64,000 nt of DNA from assembly GCA_902806595.1 (NCBI GenBank), contig CADCXC010000009.1, forward strand, positions 1,116,001 through 1,180,000, given 5' to 3'. Below are positions 1-10,910 of this stretch, piece after piece. A program made the translations under genes and the position numbers. The notes under the pieces were generated by a model, which made no database searches, had not been told where the DNA came from, and was given only the letters and a program-made list of their open reading frames with translations. The DNA comes from Pyrenopolyporus hunteri (Eukaryota; Ascomycota; Sordariomycetes; Xylariales; Hypoxylaceae). Each line of letters begins with the position of its first letter. Position 1 is the stretch's first letter.

Positions 1-1
1 C

Positions 2-355
2 GGGGTGAGCTACAAGAATAGGCTGAAACTCTTCTTTGGCTTCATGGCGCTGGCTATAACGTTGATCCTAACCCGATGCGCGTACCGGCTTGTCGAATTA
101 CGTGACGGGTATAGGGGTGAACTCATCCATGATGAGCCCCTATTCATTGGCTTGGAGGGAGTGTAAGTTCCGACGTACTGATTCCACGGCTGTTGCTAAC
201 TTGGAGATAGCCTGGTAGTCTCCGCTGTGTATTGCCTCATGATTTCCCATCCCGGGCTTATCTTCAACAAGGGTCGCGAGGGCTTCTCGGAAGTAGAAGG
301 TGCAGAGACATACGAGTTACAGAAGAGTTCAAATGGGGAGCCGTCGGAAGCTTGA
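2..355 (+). CDS. RTA1-like membrane protein, 3' end only (5' end off the window)
   Basis: Two exons are visible, 2-162 and 211-355; the 48-bp intron has a GTAAGT donor, a GCTAAC branch site and a TAG acceptor, and splicing restores frame. The visible part gives a hydrophobic segment (FFGFMALAITLIL), then RCAYRLVELRDGYRGEL and DEPLFIGLEG, then a last hydrophobic stretch ending in HPG and a hydrophilic tail. This order (membrane helix, R-x-x-YR-x-x-EL-x-x-G-x-x-G, acidic residue, last helix, HPG) is typical of the C-terminal half of the fungal RTA1/RSB1/RTM1 family. These are seven-helix membrane proteins linked to sphingoid-base translocation and resistance to toxic lipids or drugs. The substrate of this copy is unknown. 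A second, complete family member lies at 46184-47325. Family assignment is fairly secure; the gene is truncated by the window edge, not by mutation. Confidence 0.8.
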
Positions 356-2132
356 AAAGCGCTATTGTAATTGAGGTTTTGGTTGGGCTACTGCCACCCT
401 GTTGGCTTAATAATGGATAATGTGGTAAATAGAATATACTTTAGATGTCTAGGTAGACAGGATAATTTCCCATTACTCTCCGATCCAAGGCCGGTGGCGC
501 TGACTAGTACGCAATTTCCTACCTACACAATTCGTCCGACAAAATATATATTGCGTTCACCGCGGTCCTATAGGTTAGAAAGGAAATAATGGTGCATATT
601 AATTTCACAGAAACTTGACGGCTGACCTCAATGAGATTCTTATCAACTTACTCTACGTCCTTTTCGTTACTAGATGATTCCTCGCATGGTGAATGATGCA
701 TCCAAGTCGCTGTGTCGTGCTACCGTTGGGCTGTCGTAATTGGGTTTACCTGGTCGATGACATCTAAGCTCGACCGTGTGAGGGAAAGGACTAACGAAAA
801 GACGCAGATGTGATAGAGCATCGTGTTTTGACGCAAGAGCACTTGCGCGCGACTCCGGCGGTAAAAGTAGGGCTCGGGGCGTATTCGATAACATGTGGCT
901 TGCGTGAATGTCTCATAGTGTCCTGGGCGGTAGTACACGGAATGATTTACGAACGTCGGCACTACGAAGGGGCTACATCGGGTTTTGGGGTCCGTTCGTC
1001 TAAGCGATTAAGCAGCGTTCTGATGGATGCGACGGTCGATTGATCGGCAATCAGAACGATAATCTGGCCGAAACATGTTGTTTCCTACCGAGTCGCAGCT
1101 TTTACGGCTTCGCCTTAGTCGTTGGATCTGAACGGCTGGGATGGGAAGTGATGTTTCTAGAGTCGCATATGTATTTAATCGTTGTTGTCTGCTAGCCAAG
1201 ACCAAGAGTCAGCCCCAGTTATAAGGACAGTCTCTATTCTGGAAGGAAAGCTATTTAAGGCTTACAGGGGGATTTCTTATCTTTCCGCCATGGATCCTTC
1301 AGCGTTTTATCGTTACGGTCTACGGGGTAAGTTTAACAGTCCAGCATCTCGGGGAGACTCAAGCCATGGCGTTTCCAAGTAACTTCGCTACCTGCTTAGG
1401 TACCTACCTTTTCAATCTGCTACAATGGAAGCGAGGAATAGAAAACGGCCGATAGGAAGACTGTATCAGATACCTAATTAAAGATGGTGCCTGGTGTGGA
1501 GAGAAACATGTCAGCCTGTCAGGGGTACCATGCGCCAAACAGAATAATTGGATACGCCGTACGATAAACAACTTACTTTTTCCTTTGTAGTTAGTAATTT
1601 TGTTGAGCTTCTATCAACCTTCCGAGTTATGTATATGCTTTGGTGAGTATTTTAGTTGGTATAGTTCTCCAAGATATCTAGGTGCTTACCTTCCAGTTAT
1701 GTTCTATGAGAGCGAATATTCGGCGAGCTTCTCCAAAGAGACATATATAGCGAGGACAATTAATTCCCACTACTTCTCTTAAGCTTAAAGCTGTTGTCGA
1801 TTGCGTGCCGGTATCCGGACGGGTTCAAGTATAGCAAATAAGCCTCTCTTGGCACAGGATCGGATGTTCCCACAACACCAAAGCGAATCGAGCAGTCGAA
1901 TCAGTGAAGCAGGATTTGGCCGTTACCCCTGGCCACTACCGATCTAGCAGCCTTGGCGAATCTCCTTTCCCATACATGGAATTAGCTAGTCCATATACTT
2001 CGTCATGATTTAGGTAGGGCTGCGACGAGGTTGAAATAGCCTCCCAAGTCCCGCGTCACTCTAAAAATGGGGTTGTCCCCCAGTTTCCCTTCATCCGTCC
2101 AGGAGCATCTGAATACCGGATGAGTGAACAAT
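356..2132. other. Intergenic region, no gene supported
   Basis: Only short overlapping reading frames of at most about 100 codons occur, on both strands, and none gives a recognisable protein or a consistent spliced model. One TAGGTACC-type motif lies near 1397-1408. The right end must contain the promoter of the SGNH hydrolase gene. Confidence 0.6.
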
Positions 2133-3375
2133 ATGGCCTGGGACAATCTGGAGAAGAATCCAGAGCCGCGCCCGGCGGCGGCTTCGCGTCTGCCGTTCAT
2201 GCGTTCCAAGAAAGGAATTGCAGCTTTCACTGGGATGGCAGCTGTTCTCATCGCGGCGATTATAGTAATTGGTGCGTTATTAGAAATATACTCCATCGTA
2301 ACGACCCCGCGGTTAGACTACGTATACTGATATCGAGCCTACTCGTCCAGCTCTCGCTGCTACAGGATCTGTTAATATCGGCGGCTCATCCGATGAACCC
2401 AAGTCCGAGGAACAGTTGGCTATTGTATCTTCGCCCACGTCTGTGATTGTGGCGACCACGAGTGCAACAGCGGCTGCCGGCGAAGCCCAACTCACAACAC
2501 TAACACCAAGCTCCACGGAGACGCCTTCCACAGCGACGTCTACTACATCTAAGTCTACTAAATCAGAATCTACTACGTCAGAGAAGACTTCCGCGTCATC
2601 CACTAAACCTACATCTACATCTTCGGAATCAAGCACCTCATCAGATACGCCATCCGGATCGAAGTCCGGGGCAGGCTCGACCGATACTCCCTTGAGGATA
2701 ATGGCTCTCGGCGCCTCCATTGTCAAGGGGGAGACATCCCCCGGGTATGTGGGCTTTCGTAAGCCCATGCGTGATGAACTAATCGATTTGGGATTCACGG
2801 TGAACATGGTGGGCTCGGTAAAGCTCGGCGATTTCGACGACAACGACGTTGAAGCGTACGGAGGCAAGAAAATCTTAGAGATGCACAACTACGCCAAGAA
2901 GGCCGTGCCCAAGACGCTACCAAACCTGTTCCTTATCAATCTAGGGACGAACAACCTCCTACAGAACAAGGACGTCGACAAGGTGGGCGCACAGATGGAG
3001 GATTTAATCGATTACCTCCTGACGGCATCGAAGGACTCAACGGTTATCTTGAGTACCATGCTCACGAACAAAGTCGGCGACCTCGAGACTACCGTCTTAG
3101 ATATGAACAAGCAGTATCGAGAAGTCGCGAAGAAACTGCAAGCAGACGGGAAACCAGTCGTCCTAGCCGAGATGCACCCCAGCGAAGGCATTGCCGGCGT
3201 TCCCACACCAGACCAGATCGGACCCGACGGCTCGCACCCCACAGTAGAGGGCTACAAGGTGATGGCCCATATCTTTGTCCAGGCAATCGAGGAGGCGAAT
3301 AGAAAGGGCCTCATCCATAAGCCCGCCAAGAACGGCATCCCGGATGACGGGGCTTCCGAGTCCAGCAAGAGCTGA
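2133..3375 (+). CDS. Membrane-anchored SGNH/GDSL-type hydrolase
   Basis: The model is 2133-2271 joined to 2351-3375 (387 aa). The 79-bp intron has a GTGCGT donor, an ACTGAT branch site and a CAG acceptor; an alternative acceptor at 2365 is also in frame. The N-terminus is short and basic, followed by one membrane helix (about 29-51), so a type II membrane protein is likely. Residues about 70-155 form a Ser/Thr/Lys-rich linker typical of an O-glycosylated stalk. The catalytic domain follows: block I GAS with nucleophile Ser169, block III GTNN with Asn247, and block V DGSH with Asp339 and His342. All catalytic positions are present. SGNH enzymes act on esters such as lipids or acetylated polysaccharides. 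The luminal or extracellular placement suggests a cell-surface substrate, which is inference. The ATG at 2133 is chosen because it opens the exon encoding the helix. Confidence 0.85.
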
Positions 3376-4321
3376 GCTATCTCGGCGTCAATGATCGCGT
3401 CGACTCCATGGAGATATGTCAGCACAGTGTAAATCCCGAAATGGTTTTGCATGAAATCGACATCCCTACGAGATAGTCAGGGTACGATTCCGCAGGTCGA
3501 TTAACAACGCTACGCTACAGCCCGGTCGGCCCCGGATAGCGCCGTCCCTAGCATTGAGACGAGCATACGAGGGTCTTGCTCGGGCAGCCGTTCGATCCGG
3601 AACGTTATCGCACCCGAAGCTTAGTGGCAAAGACGGCATCGATTAAATTCTATAGGCTCAGCCCTTTTTCGTTGCCAAATTGGGCTGTTGGGGAAGGCGA
3701 TCTAGTGACACTCATGTAGTCAATGAGGTCGCATACCAGTCAATGTAACCGTATAGAGCTATTCTTGTCCATATTTCCATGATACCACCTTAGTTAACCT
3801 AAAGCGCCATAGGATAACTTGTACATACCTTAATTATATCTTATAATATTCTATTTGAACGTACTTGAATTTTTCATCAAGTGACTTCTAAGGCCCAACG
3901 AGTTGTGATTAGAACGAGTTCGGAAACGAGCAGCGCTTAGGCAAGTCAGGGCTTGTCGGTACAAAATACATGGCATGAACAGTTGGCTGGAAGCAAGCCG
4001 ATGAGAGCTTATCGGACGACTCAATCTTTCTGATGACAACTGATTGAGAGAATGATTGGCGTTGAAGATCATATCAAGGTTGTTTGCATTACAACCGAAG
4101 AGGGCTGGCGCGCATGTCAACCCCGCATCGCCTGATAACAAACCGTCTGGATGATACCATTCGTAGAATTGGGTGTTTGACTCGGGCCACATCAAGCTCG
4201 AAGTATTATTAATTTGTTTCAAGTCCAGCAACCGGCACCGAGCTATCGCCTCCCTGATACTCACCTACAGCGTGGGGCTCGAGGCGATTTTCTGCGATTG
4301 GAAAACATCGGGAGAACCGTC
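3376..4321. other. Intergenic region, no gene supported
   Basis: This stretch holds the 3' flank of the hydrolase gene and the promoter of the dioxygenase gene. A 137-codon minus-strand frame (4264-3851) crosses it but has no recognisable motif and overlaps the upstream region of the next gene, so it is not called. Confidence 0.55.
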
Positions 4322-5582
4322 ATGGCTCAGAAGCAAGGCGCAATTCCGGTGGTGGATTTCAGCGCATGGTCATATGGCTCGATTGAGGATAAGCGACGCA
4401 TCGCCCAGGAACTCACCAATGCATGCCGCCAAGTTGGCTTCGTGTACATTGTCAACCATGGCGTGCCCAGTGATTTGCTCGAAAAGGCCTTCTTCTGGTC
4501 CAAGAAGTTATTCGATCTACCGCACGAGATGAAGATGCTAGCTCCTCATCCTCCAGGTAAGCATAGCTCACGTCTAAACGATTGGGCGGGTAAGTACCTA
4601 TCTTATAGTCTAGGCCCGACCGTTCATCGCGGGTATTCGTGGCCCGGTCTAGAGAAAGTGTCTCAGGATATCATTAAAGATGGCGATAAGGTTAAAGAGG
4701 CTGAAAACCGGAACATATCGGATTTCAAGGTCTGTCATACCCTCATAGACTGAGAATTCTTGTTCGGGACATCCTGGAGATGATGGATTAATCCTGAATA
4801 GGAGAGCTATGAAATCGGCAGTGAGGACTCTAAAACGCAGCCTAATGTCTGGCTCCCACAAGACGTTCTCCCCGGCTTCCGCGAATTCATGACAGGGTTC
4901 TACTGGACGTGTTTCGGGACGGCGAAGGAACTGCTGCGGGCTTTGGCGATCGGCATCGGTTTAGATGACGAGGACTTCTTCCTGCGCTTCCATAGCGGTG
5001 AGAATAACCAATTGCGGCTACTTCATTATCCTCCAGTCGAAGCAGAGAAGCTTTCCAGCAACGTGGTCGCTCGGATGCCACCACACTCAGACTGGGGGAC
5101 GATCACAATGCTCTTCCAAGATGATTGTGGAGGCTTACAGGTTGAAAATCCCAATGAACAGGGGCAATTCGTTGACGCGACGCCCATGAAGGACGCTTTG
5201 GTAATGAATGTGGGCGACTTGTTAATGAGATGGAGCAACGGTGCGTAGGACATATGCGCTTCCCCGATTAGGCGCACGGCGCTCCAAGAGAGCTAACTAG
5301 AGAGTTCAAGACTTCTTAAAGTCAACCCTTCACCGTGTCACACTGCCGCCCATCCAGGATAAGTTGGGAATCAATGAAGGGTTCATGACTCGGCCTCGGT
5401 ACTCGATTCCTTACTTCGTCTCACCCGACCCTAAGGCTGTTATTGAATGCTTGCCTGTTTGCACGGACGCGAATCATCCTGTCAAGTACGAGCCCGTTAT
5501 GCAGGATGATTATCGACGGATGAGAGGGAGGGGGCAATACTTAGAAGAAGCACACGCAGAAACGCCGATATCAGTGTCTTAA
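4322..5582 (+). CDS. 2-oxoglutarate/Fe(II)-dependent dioxygenase (isopenicillin N synthase-like fold)
   Basis: Four exons, 4322-4556, 4614-4729, 4802-5240 and 5311-5582, give 353 aa. The introns are 57, 72 and 70 bp; the last has a clear CTAAC branch site. The N-terminal DIOX_N region starts with IPVVDFS and contains GFVYIVNHGVP, a hallmark of plant-like and fungal 2OG oxygenases. The C-terminal jelly roll carries the HxD iron ligands (PPHSDWG, His212 and Asp214), the distal His271 (STLHRV) and the 2-oxoglutarate-binding RxS motif (RYS, Arg293 and Ser295). All active-site residues are intact, so an active oxygenase is expected; the substrate cannot be read from the sequence. An in-frame ATG at 4214 would add 36 residues, but 4322 sits just before the conserved domain. 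The flanking genes are unrelated, so there is no sign of a secondary-metabolite cluster. Confidence 0.9.
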
Positions 5583-6729
5583 CAGCGGGCATAAGGGCCA
5601 ATGGGGGCTGAGCTTTTCTCGGACAGGAACGTCGTGTTATTTATAAGTTTAATGTTCCCAGTAGGTACGAGTGATCGATTTTACATATCGTGGAAGCTCA
5701 CGATGGGAGTTACAAATACGTATAATCCTTATAGATTCATGTCTTTAGTAGAATGCCGAGAAGAAAGATGTTAGTTTCGAAGTATCTTTCCTGAAAGTTT
5801 GAATATGGGCATTTGTAGGTACAACCTGGAAGGAAACATCCATCCATCTTACTAGGTACATAGGTACCTATGTACCTACATGTATGTACCCACGGGGCGT
5901 GCCTACCAGGTACCCTCAAGCCCCGACCATTCCGCGAAGTTATAGGGCTCTGGGTGCCTCAATCGCGCGAGTTCTCCAACCCATTAGGCACCCAATCAGG
6001 TCAGTTCTCCAACTTCCCGACCAATCACAGCTCGTAATTCAGCTGGGGGCCAGCGTGCAAGCGCTGAGTTTGGCGCCGATCACCGTAGCGTAACGCTTGG
6101 CCACGCTCCCCGCGCGGTCTCATGAGATTTATGGAGTCCGCACAACTGTCCAGCTTCATCGATGATTGGACAACCTCACCGACGCCGAGTAGCTGGTCGA
6201 GCTTCGTTCCGTATTTAGGCACAGACCCAGGCTGCGGGATATCCCTCCCGCCAGCATCTATGTAGGTATCGACAGGACCTACATATGTATGCAGCTCGAT
6301 CGCCCCTTTCAAGATGGAGGCCAAAAAAGCGACCATCTGTCGAGCTCCTTCGAAACACGTCGTTCCCACTTCACCCGTCGACATCTCATCTCCGACTTCG
6401 AGGCTCTATCTTTTGTATTATTTCTAGATTCGCGTCAAGTCATCATCTAAAGCCGTTAAATTCTCTAGTATAAGCAAGGTGCTACAGGCCCTAGTTATCA
6501 TAGCTATTCCATACCTGGTATGTCAGTAGAGAGCCGAGCGGGCGTTGGAGGGGGCGCCACCACTCTTTTTTGGCGATCCTTCACGACCAGCCCCAACCAC
6601 ACCACCTCAACTTACCCGGTCTTATACCCATACTAAATCAAAACAATTAGCAGCACTCGGCGCTCACCTTCGCATATTAACCCTACTCGAATAACTCCGC
6701 ACTAAGAAGCTGAGAGTCATTGAGCAACA
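5583..6729. other. Intergenic region with palindromic repeats; AIM24 promoter
   Basis: The region holds the 26-bp palindrome at 5853-5878 with extra TGTACC motifs just after it. CCAAT-type motifs occur near 5991 and 6021. A near-repeat of AGTTCTCCAAC occurs twice (about 5969 and 6003). The small reading frames on both strands give no recognisable product. Confidence 0.5.
5853..5878. repeat. 26-bp perfect palindrome of the TAGGTACC family
   Basis: The left half TAGGTACATAGGT is followed directly by its exact reverse complement, with no spacer. It is the longest perfect palindrome I noticed in the window and belongs to the dispersed TAGGTACC/CCTACC-type motifs found in most of the intergenic regions. 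Confidence 0.9.
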
Positions 6730-8148
6730 ATGTCTGCTCAATACTATCCACGTATGTGATGATCTCGTCAACTTACATTCGTACAGCCTCAGATCGCGTA
6801 GCTGACAAGGAATATCTAGCGCCTCCCGGTGCGGCTAGCACAACAGGTATGAGCTCGTAGTCCAACATCATAACCCGCTCAAGGAACAGTAAATTGATAA
6901 AAGCAACTCTAGCATCACAAAAGAGCTACCCACCACCACCCACTTCTCCTCCCGCGAACCAGACCAAGTTCTACCCGCCGCCCCCAGGCACACCCAGCTA
7001 CGCTCCGCCTCAAGCTCAGAGCTATCCTACACCTCCGCAACAGACCTATCCGGCTCCTCCCCAGCAGAATTACCCCGCGCCGCCGCAACAGGGCGTATCC
7101 CCGCCTCCCAAGGTTGGAACACCCGTATACCAACCTCCACCGCCCCAGCCGGCGCAACATGGAGCTCTCCCTATCCGAAATAACGGAGCTCTCACCCCGC
7201 CGAGCGGGGCAGCGCCCGCATATGGAGACGTGGTGTCGAACGTCCCAGAGGGATACCCGAACGAGAAGGCGCAGAGCATCTTAGGAACGGGGCCGTCTCA
7301 CTCGCGGACAACGTCAGGCGCGGCTGCCCCCGCATCCGCACCTTCGGCCGCACACTTCCAAGGCGCTGCCGCGACATTAGATGATGTAGGCACATTCAAC
7401 GGCGGCTCGTACCGCATTAGCCACAGGGACTGCAATACCATCATTACAATTCAGCTAGCAATGGGGTGTCCGATAAATGCGAAGCCGGGCGTGTTAATCG
7501 CCATGAGCCCGACCATTACGCTGAAGGGCGAGTACAAATTCAGCATGAAGAAACTCATGGCCAGCGGCGGCGAGCTAGGTCACTCGACATTTACCGGCCC
7601 CGGCGAGCTGCTGCTTGCGCCGGGCATGCTCGGCGACATGACCACCATCCGCCTGAACGGCGACGAATCGTGGAGCGTGGGCAAGGACGCGTATGTTGCC
7701 AGCACGCAGGGCGTTGCGCGCGACTACAAACGCCAGGGCCTCGGAAAGGCCATGTTCAGCGGCGAGGGGCTATGGGTCCACAAGATCAGTGGTGTCGGCC
7801 TGCTCTGGATCACCAGTTTCGGCGCCATCATCCGCAAGGACCTCGCTGATGGCGAGAAATATATCGTCGATAACGGACATTTGGTTGCCTGGAACGTCAA
7901 GTACGTCATGGAGCGCGTGGCCAGCGGCGGTATCATGGGGGGACTTGCCAGTGGAGAAGGCCTTGTTTGCAGATTTACGGGGCCTGGCACTGTGTTCCTC
8001 CAAACGAGGAATCCGGTAAGTGATATTTTGTCTCCTTTCCCCGTCCCCACTACTCTATTTCAAGTTCGTACCCTTGAATTCGGTCAATTAACACACTATG
8101 CAGAGAGCATTCAGCGCCTATATGACGGGCAACGCCGCGCCGCCGTAA
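6730..8148 (+). CDS. AIM24: AIM24 family protein with proline-rich N-terminus
   Basis: The model is 6730-6751, 6820-6846, 6913-8015 and 8104-8148, giving 398 aa. The two small first exons encode MSAQYYPPPPGAAST; the introns are 68, 66 and 88 bp, with a GCTGAC branch site in the first and a GTAAGT donor in the third. Residues 1-110 are rich in proline, glutamine and tyrosine, with repeats such as YPAPPQQ. Residues about 180-384 form the AIM24 beta-sandwich, with features such as LAMGCPINAKPGVLIAMSP, GPGELLLAP and SGEGLVCRFTGPGTVFLQTRNP. The last exon adds a short tail. In yeast the family is mitochondrial and needed for normal mitochondrial organisation, but bacterial and fungal homologues without targeting sequences also exist. 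I see no mitochondrial presequence here, so a cytosolic location is possible. Family assignment is strong; function is inferred only from the family. Confidence 0.87.
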
Positions 8149-10910
8149 ATCTGTGGGTTAATGGTGTAATATTTAAGCTTGCAGGGGACATTTCTATAGC
8201 GATATTGAGGAGCAAAGTCCTTTCTAGTTGTGTCTGTAAGGGACTGGGTAGCGTCTCGCGGTTCATGTATTGAATATGTCTTTTTCTCCACCTGTAGCTC
8301 AATCGAAACGAATTTATGATGATGAAATAGGAGTATCGAAAAAGTTTACTCTTAACTTTTAGCTCTAGTTATTTTCCCCATTTCAGAGAAACGTCAATAT
8401 TCAACATTGACAAATACTTCAAATCACCTGACCAACTGACGAACATCAAGTCTCACGGAGAATTTATAACTCTTGATCTAAATATCAACATTAACATTAG
8501 GCGGTTATACAAGCGGGCAGTTAAATACTCTGAAGAGAAGCCCCTTGTAGCCTGGTTTACCGTTTAAACAGAGGAGTTTTCTTCGATGATGAAAGCAAAT
8601 ATCCCCTCAAAATTGCTCTTATGAGTATTAGTCTACGTGAAAGGAGACATTTCATAAGAATCAAAATAATTCTAAGAGTAGATCAACAACATCGTTACAG
8701 CTCCCTTACTCCTATGCTCTAGCTAGTAGTAAGATGATGTAAATTATATGGCACATACTGTTCTCCTGCCTATTATATACCAACGCATTGAGCAGACCCC
8801 CCAGACAGTCACAGCGGATTCTCGGGGGAATTCATTCGTATCTCCTATTAAGGTTATGTTGATAGTATAGGGACGAGTAAATATACAACAAGTCGATTCT
8901 AAGTGGTTATTTCCCCATAGCCTACTTAATATTACGACGTCTTCAATAAGATCCATGATAATTTAGCTTTCTTTAGGAGTTTGATATACATAAATTGAGA
9001 GTAGTCAGATAATTACGGTATTATTGCTATAATAGTTTACCGCTTCTAGAGCATAAAATAGGAGTCTAACCCAGATCACCAACAGGAGTTCAATATTCTC
9101 CAGGAGTTGCAACGCCCTCTTATCCCATTAAGTAGGGATTTGTCGCTACGGTCATCTACATTCTATCCCCAATCACACCCTGAGGCAAAGCAAGTTCTGC
9201 TTAAGTACCTACACATTTGAATTTGAACATCATAGGCGCGCCAATAACTTTTTTTCCGCGAAATTAGATCGCATCTATGAGTAGAATTATCAATTACCTC
9301 GTGTCTTTTAAGGGATATATACAAAAGAGCGAGGGTACACTTCAATATAGGTAGCTAACGGTAGCGTTGCTCTAAGAAGGTGTAGGGGAAAAAGGATAGG
9401 AGGAAGGGTACCTACTACCCCCAATTCTCCTAGTTGTTTAGGTAGGTAGTTGACCTACTCTGGGCAGAAAGACAGAATGAAGGAGTCGTACTTGGAGTTT
9501 CGACTGTTGACGGGGTAATTTCCCACCTAGGTAACTTTACAACCAATATAAGTACCTTGGTATCTATGGATAGCAAACATCACATGTGAATTAGACGACG
9601 GTTACCGTAAGAACAAATCTATCCATCGTAACTGCCTGAATAATTGTGAGTACCTAGGTAACCGCAAGCTGGCGACTGCCTCTACTTACAACCGTACAGT
9701 GGGAAGGAAACCGGCGCGGCCGCCTCTGATTGGCTTTTGACCGCGCTACGACTCAACTTCGTGAGGTTTGCTCCCTATTTTCTGACTCGGTTTATCGTCG
9801 TCCAGTCATAAGGCTTGCAGCGTTCTTTGATGATAACCAAGAGGCGCTTTTTTGGATTGATTTTCCCTTTTTGGACTTCACGAGTTAGTTTGCTCAGAGT
9901 ACTTACTGTATTAGGGTCCGAGCATTGAGCGGCAACCTTTTCCCATCGCCATTAATCTCTACCACGGCGCTCATATTTATTTTCTACCCTCCACCAGGTT
10001 TTTGAGAACTTCCTTCAAACACCTTTGGAGGATAAGACTTTGGTTCCTTTCCACCATAATCGCCTTCCGAGTCCTTCAACCTTTTCATCTTTTCCAGCTT
10101 AGGAGCATTTCTTGATCAAGCGACTAGAAGATCTCGACAGCGAGGTACCCTATCAATATTCAAACTCGATTATCAACTTCGGGTTCGCCGTCTACAAGGT
10201 ACTTATTATTTCACTCAGCAGTACGTAACCACCTGCCCACCTGTTCATTCATTCACAAGAGAGTCAGTCCTGATTTTCTAACCCTCCCCCCTCCATCGCA
10301 AGTACCATTCAAATTTCTAACCTTTCGCCGACCAGCCTCGAGGATTTTCACCTGCACCAACTCTTCTCCAGCCTTGGAATTCTAAATCGTTCGGCTCAGG
10401 CAAACATCTTTCTACAAAGTGAAAAAGATTTGGTTGCCATCCTCCGACAGTTTCTCTTCTTGTCTTCAAACACGCCTGGAGTTTCTCTCTTAAGAGCGCC
10501 CACCTCAGAGTTTCTTTCAGCCCATCACTCTTTTCTAGCAGTGCCGGGTTCCTCTAAGACCAACTGCGATAACTATTCGACAGGTACGTGCACATAGCTA
10601 TTGACAATATTGCTTTACCCTTTCCACAGATTCCTTTTCATACCGCCGAGGAGGTCCATGATACATGACCTACTGAGTTTATCATCCAACTAATAGTATA
10701 TTGATGCATGCTAATGGCTTAAAAGCACCGCGCGTACCTTGAAACTTGAAGACGCTGTTCAGCGACACCTCTATCGCAGCATTTGCATAACACCAGGTAA
10801 GATCATTGACTTTCTTTCACTTTATATGCGATCAGTGGAGGAAATTATATCATGTAGATGTTAACTAACAATATCTTAGCGTATATTCGGTCCCCGTACT
10901 TCAGGTCAAT
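8149..10910. other. Long AT-rich intergenic region and leader of the next gene
   Basis: From about 8280 to 9360 the DNA is conspicuously AT-rich with no long reading frame, unlike the flanking DNA. TAGGTA-type motifs occur near 9408-9455, 9528 and 9652. From about 9950 to 10560 the + strand is rich in CTT/CCT tracts, as in a long fungal promoter or 5' untranslated leader, and at least one leader intron can be recognised (10797-10879). A possible second leader intron runs from GTACGT at 10584 to an AG near 10725, with weaker support. Confidence 0.5.
10797..10879 (+). other. Probable 5' UTR intron of the gene at 10911
   Basis: The donor is GTAAGA after CCAG, the branch site is TTAACTAAC at about 10861-10869, and the acceptor is CTTAG. 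The 83-bp length is typical of this window. It lies 31 bp before the start codon at 10911. Confidence 0.5.

Noticed and set aside
2313..2888. 191-codon minus-strand frame
   Set aside because: It is the shadow of the Ser/Thr-rich linker of the SGNH hydrolase gene.
3851..4264. 137-codon minus-strand frame upstream of the dioxygenase
   Set aside because: It has no recognisable motif, no splice context, and overlaps the promoter of a well-supported gene on the other strand.
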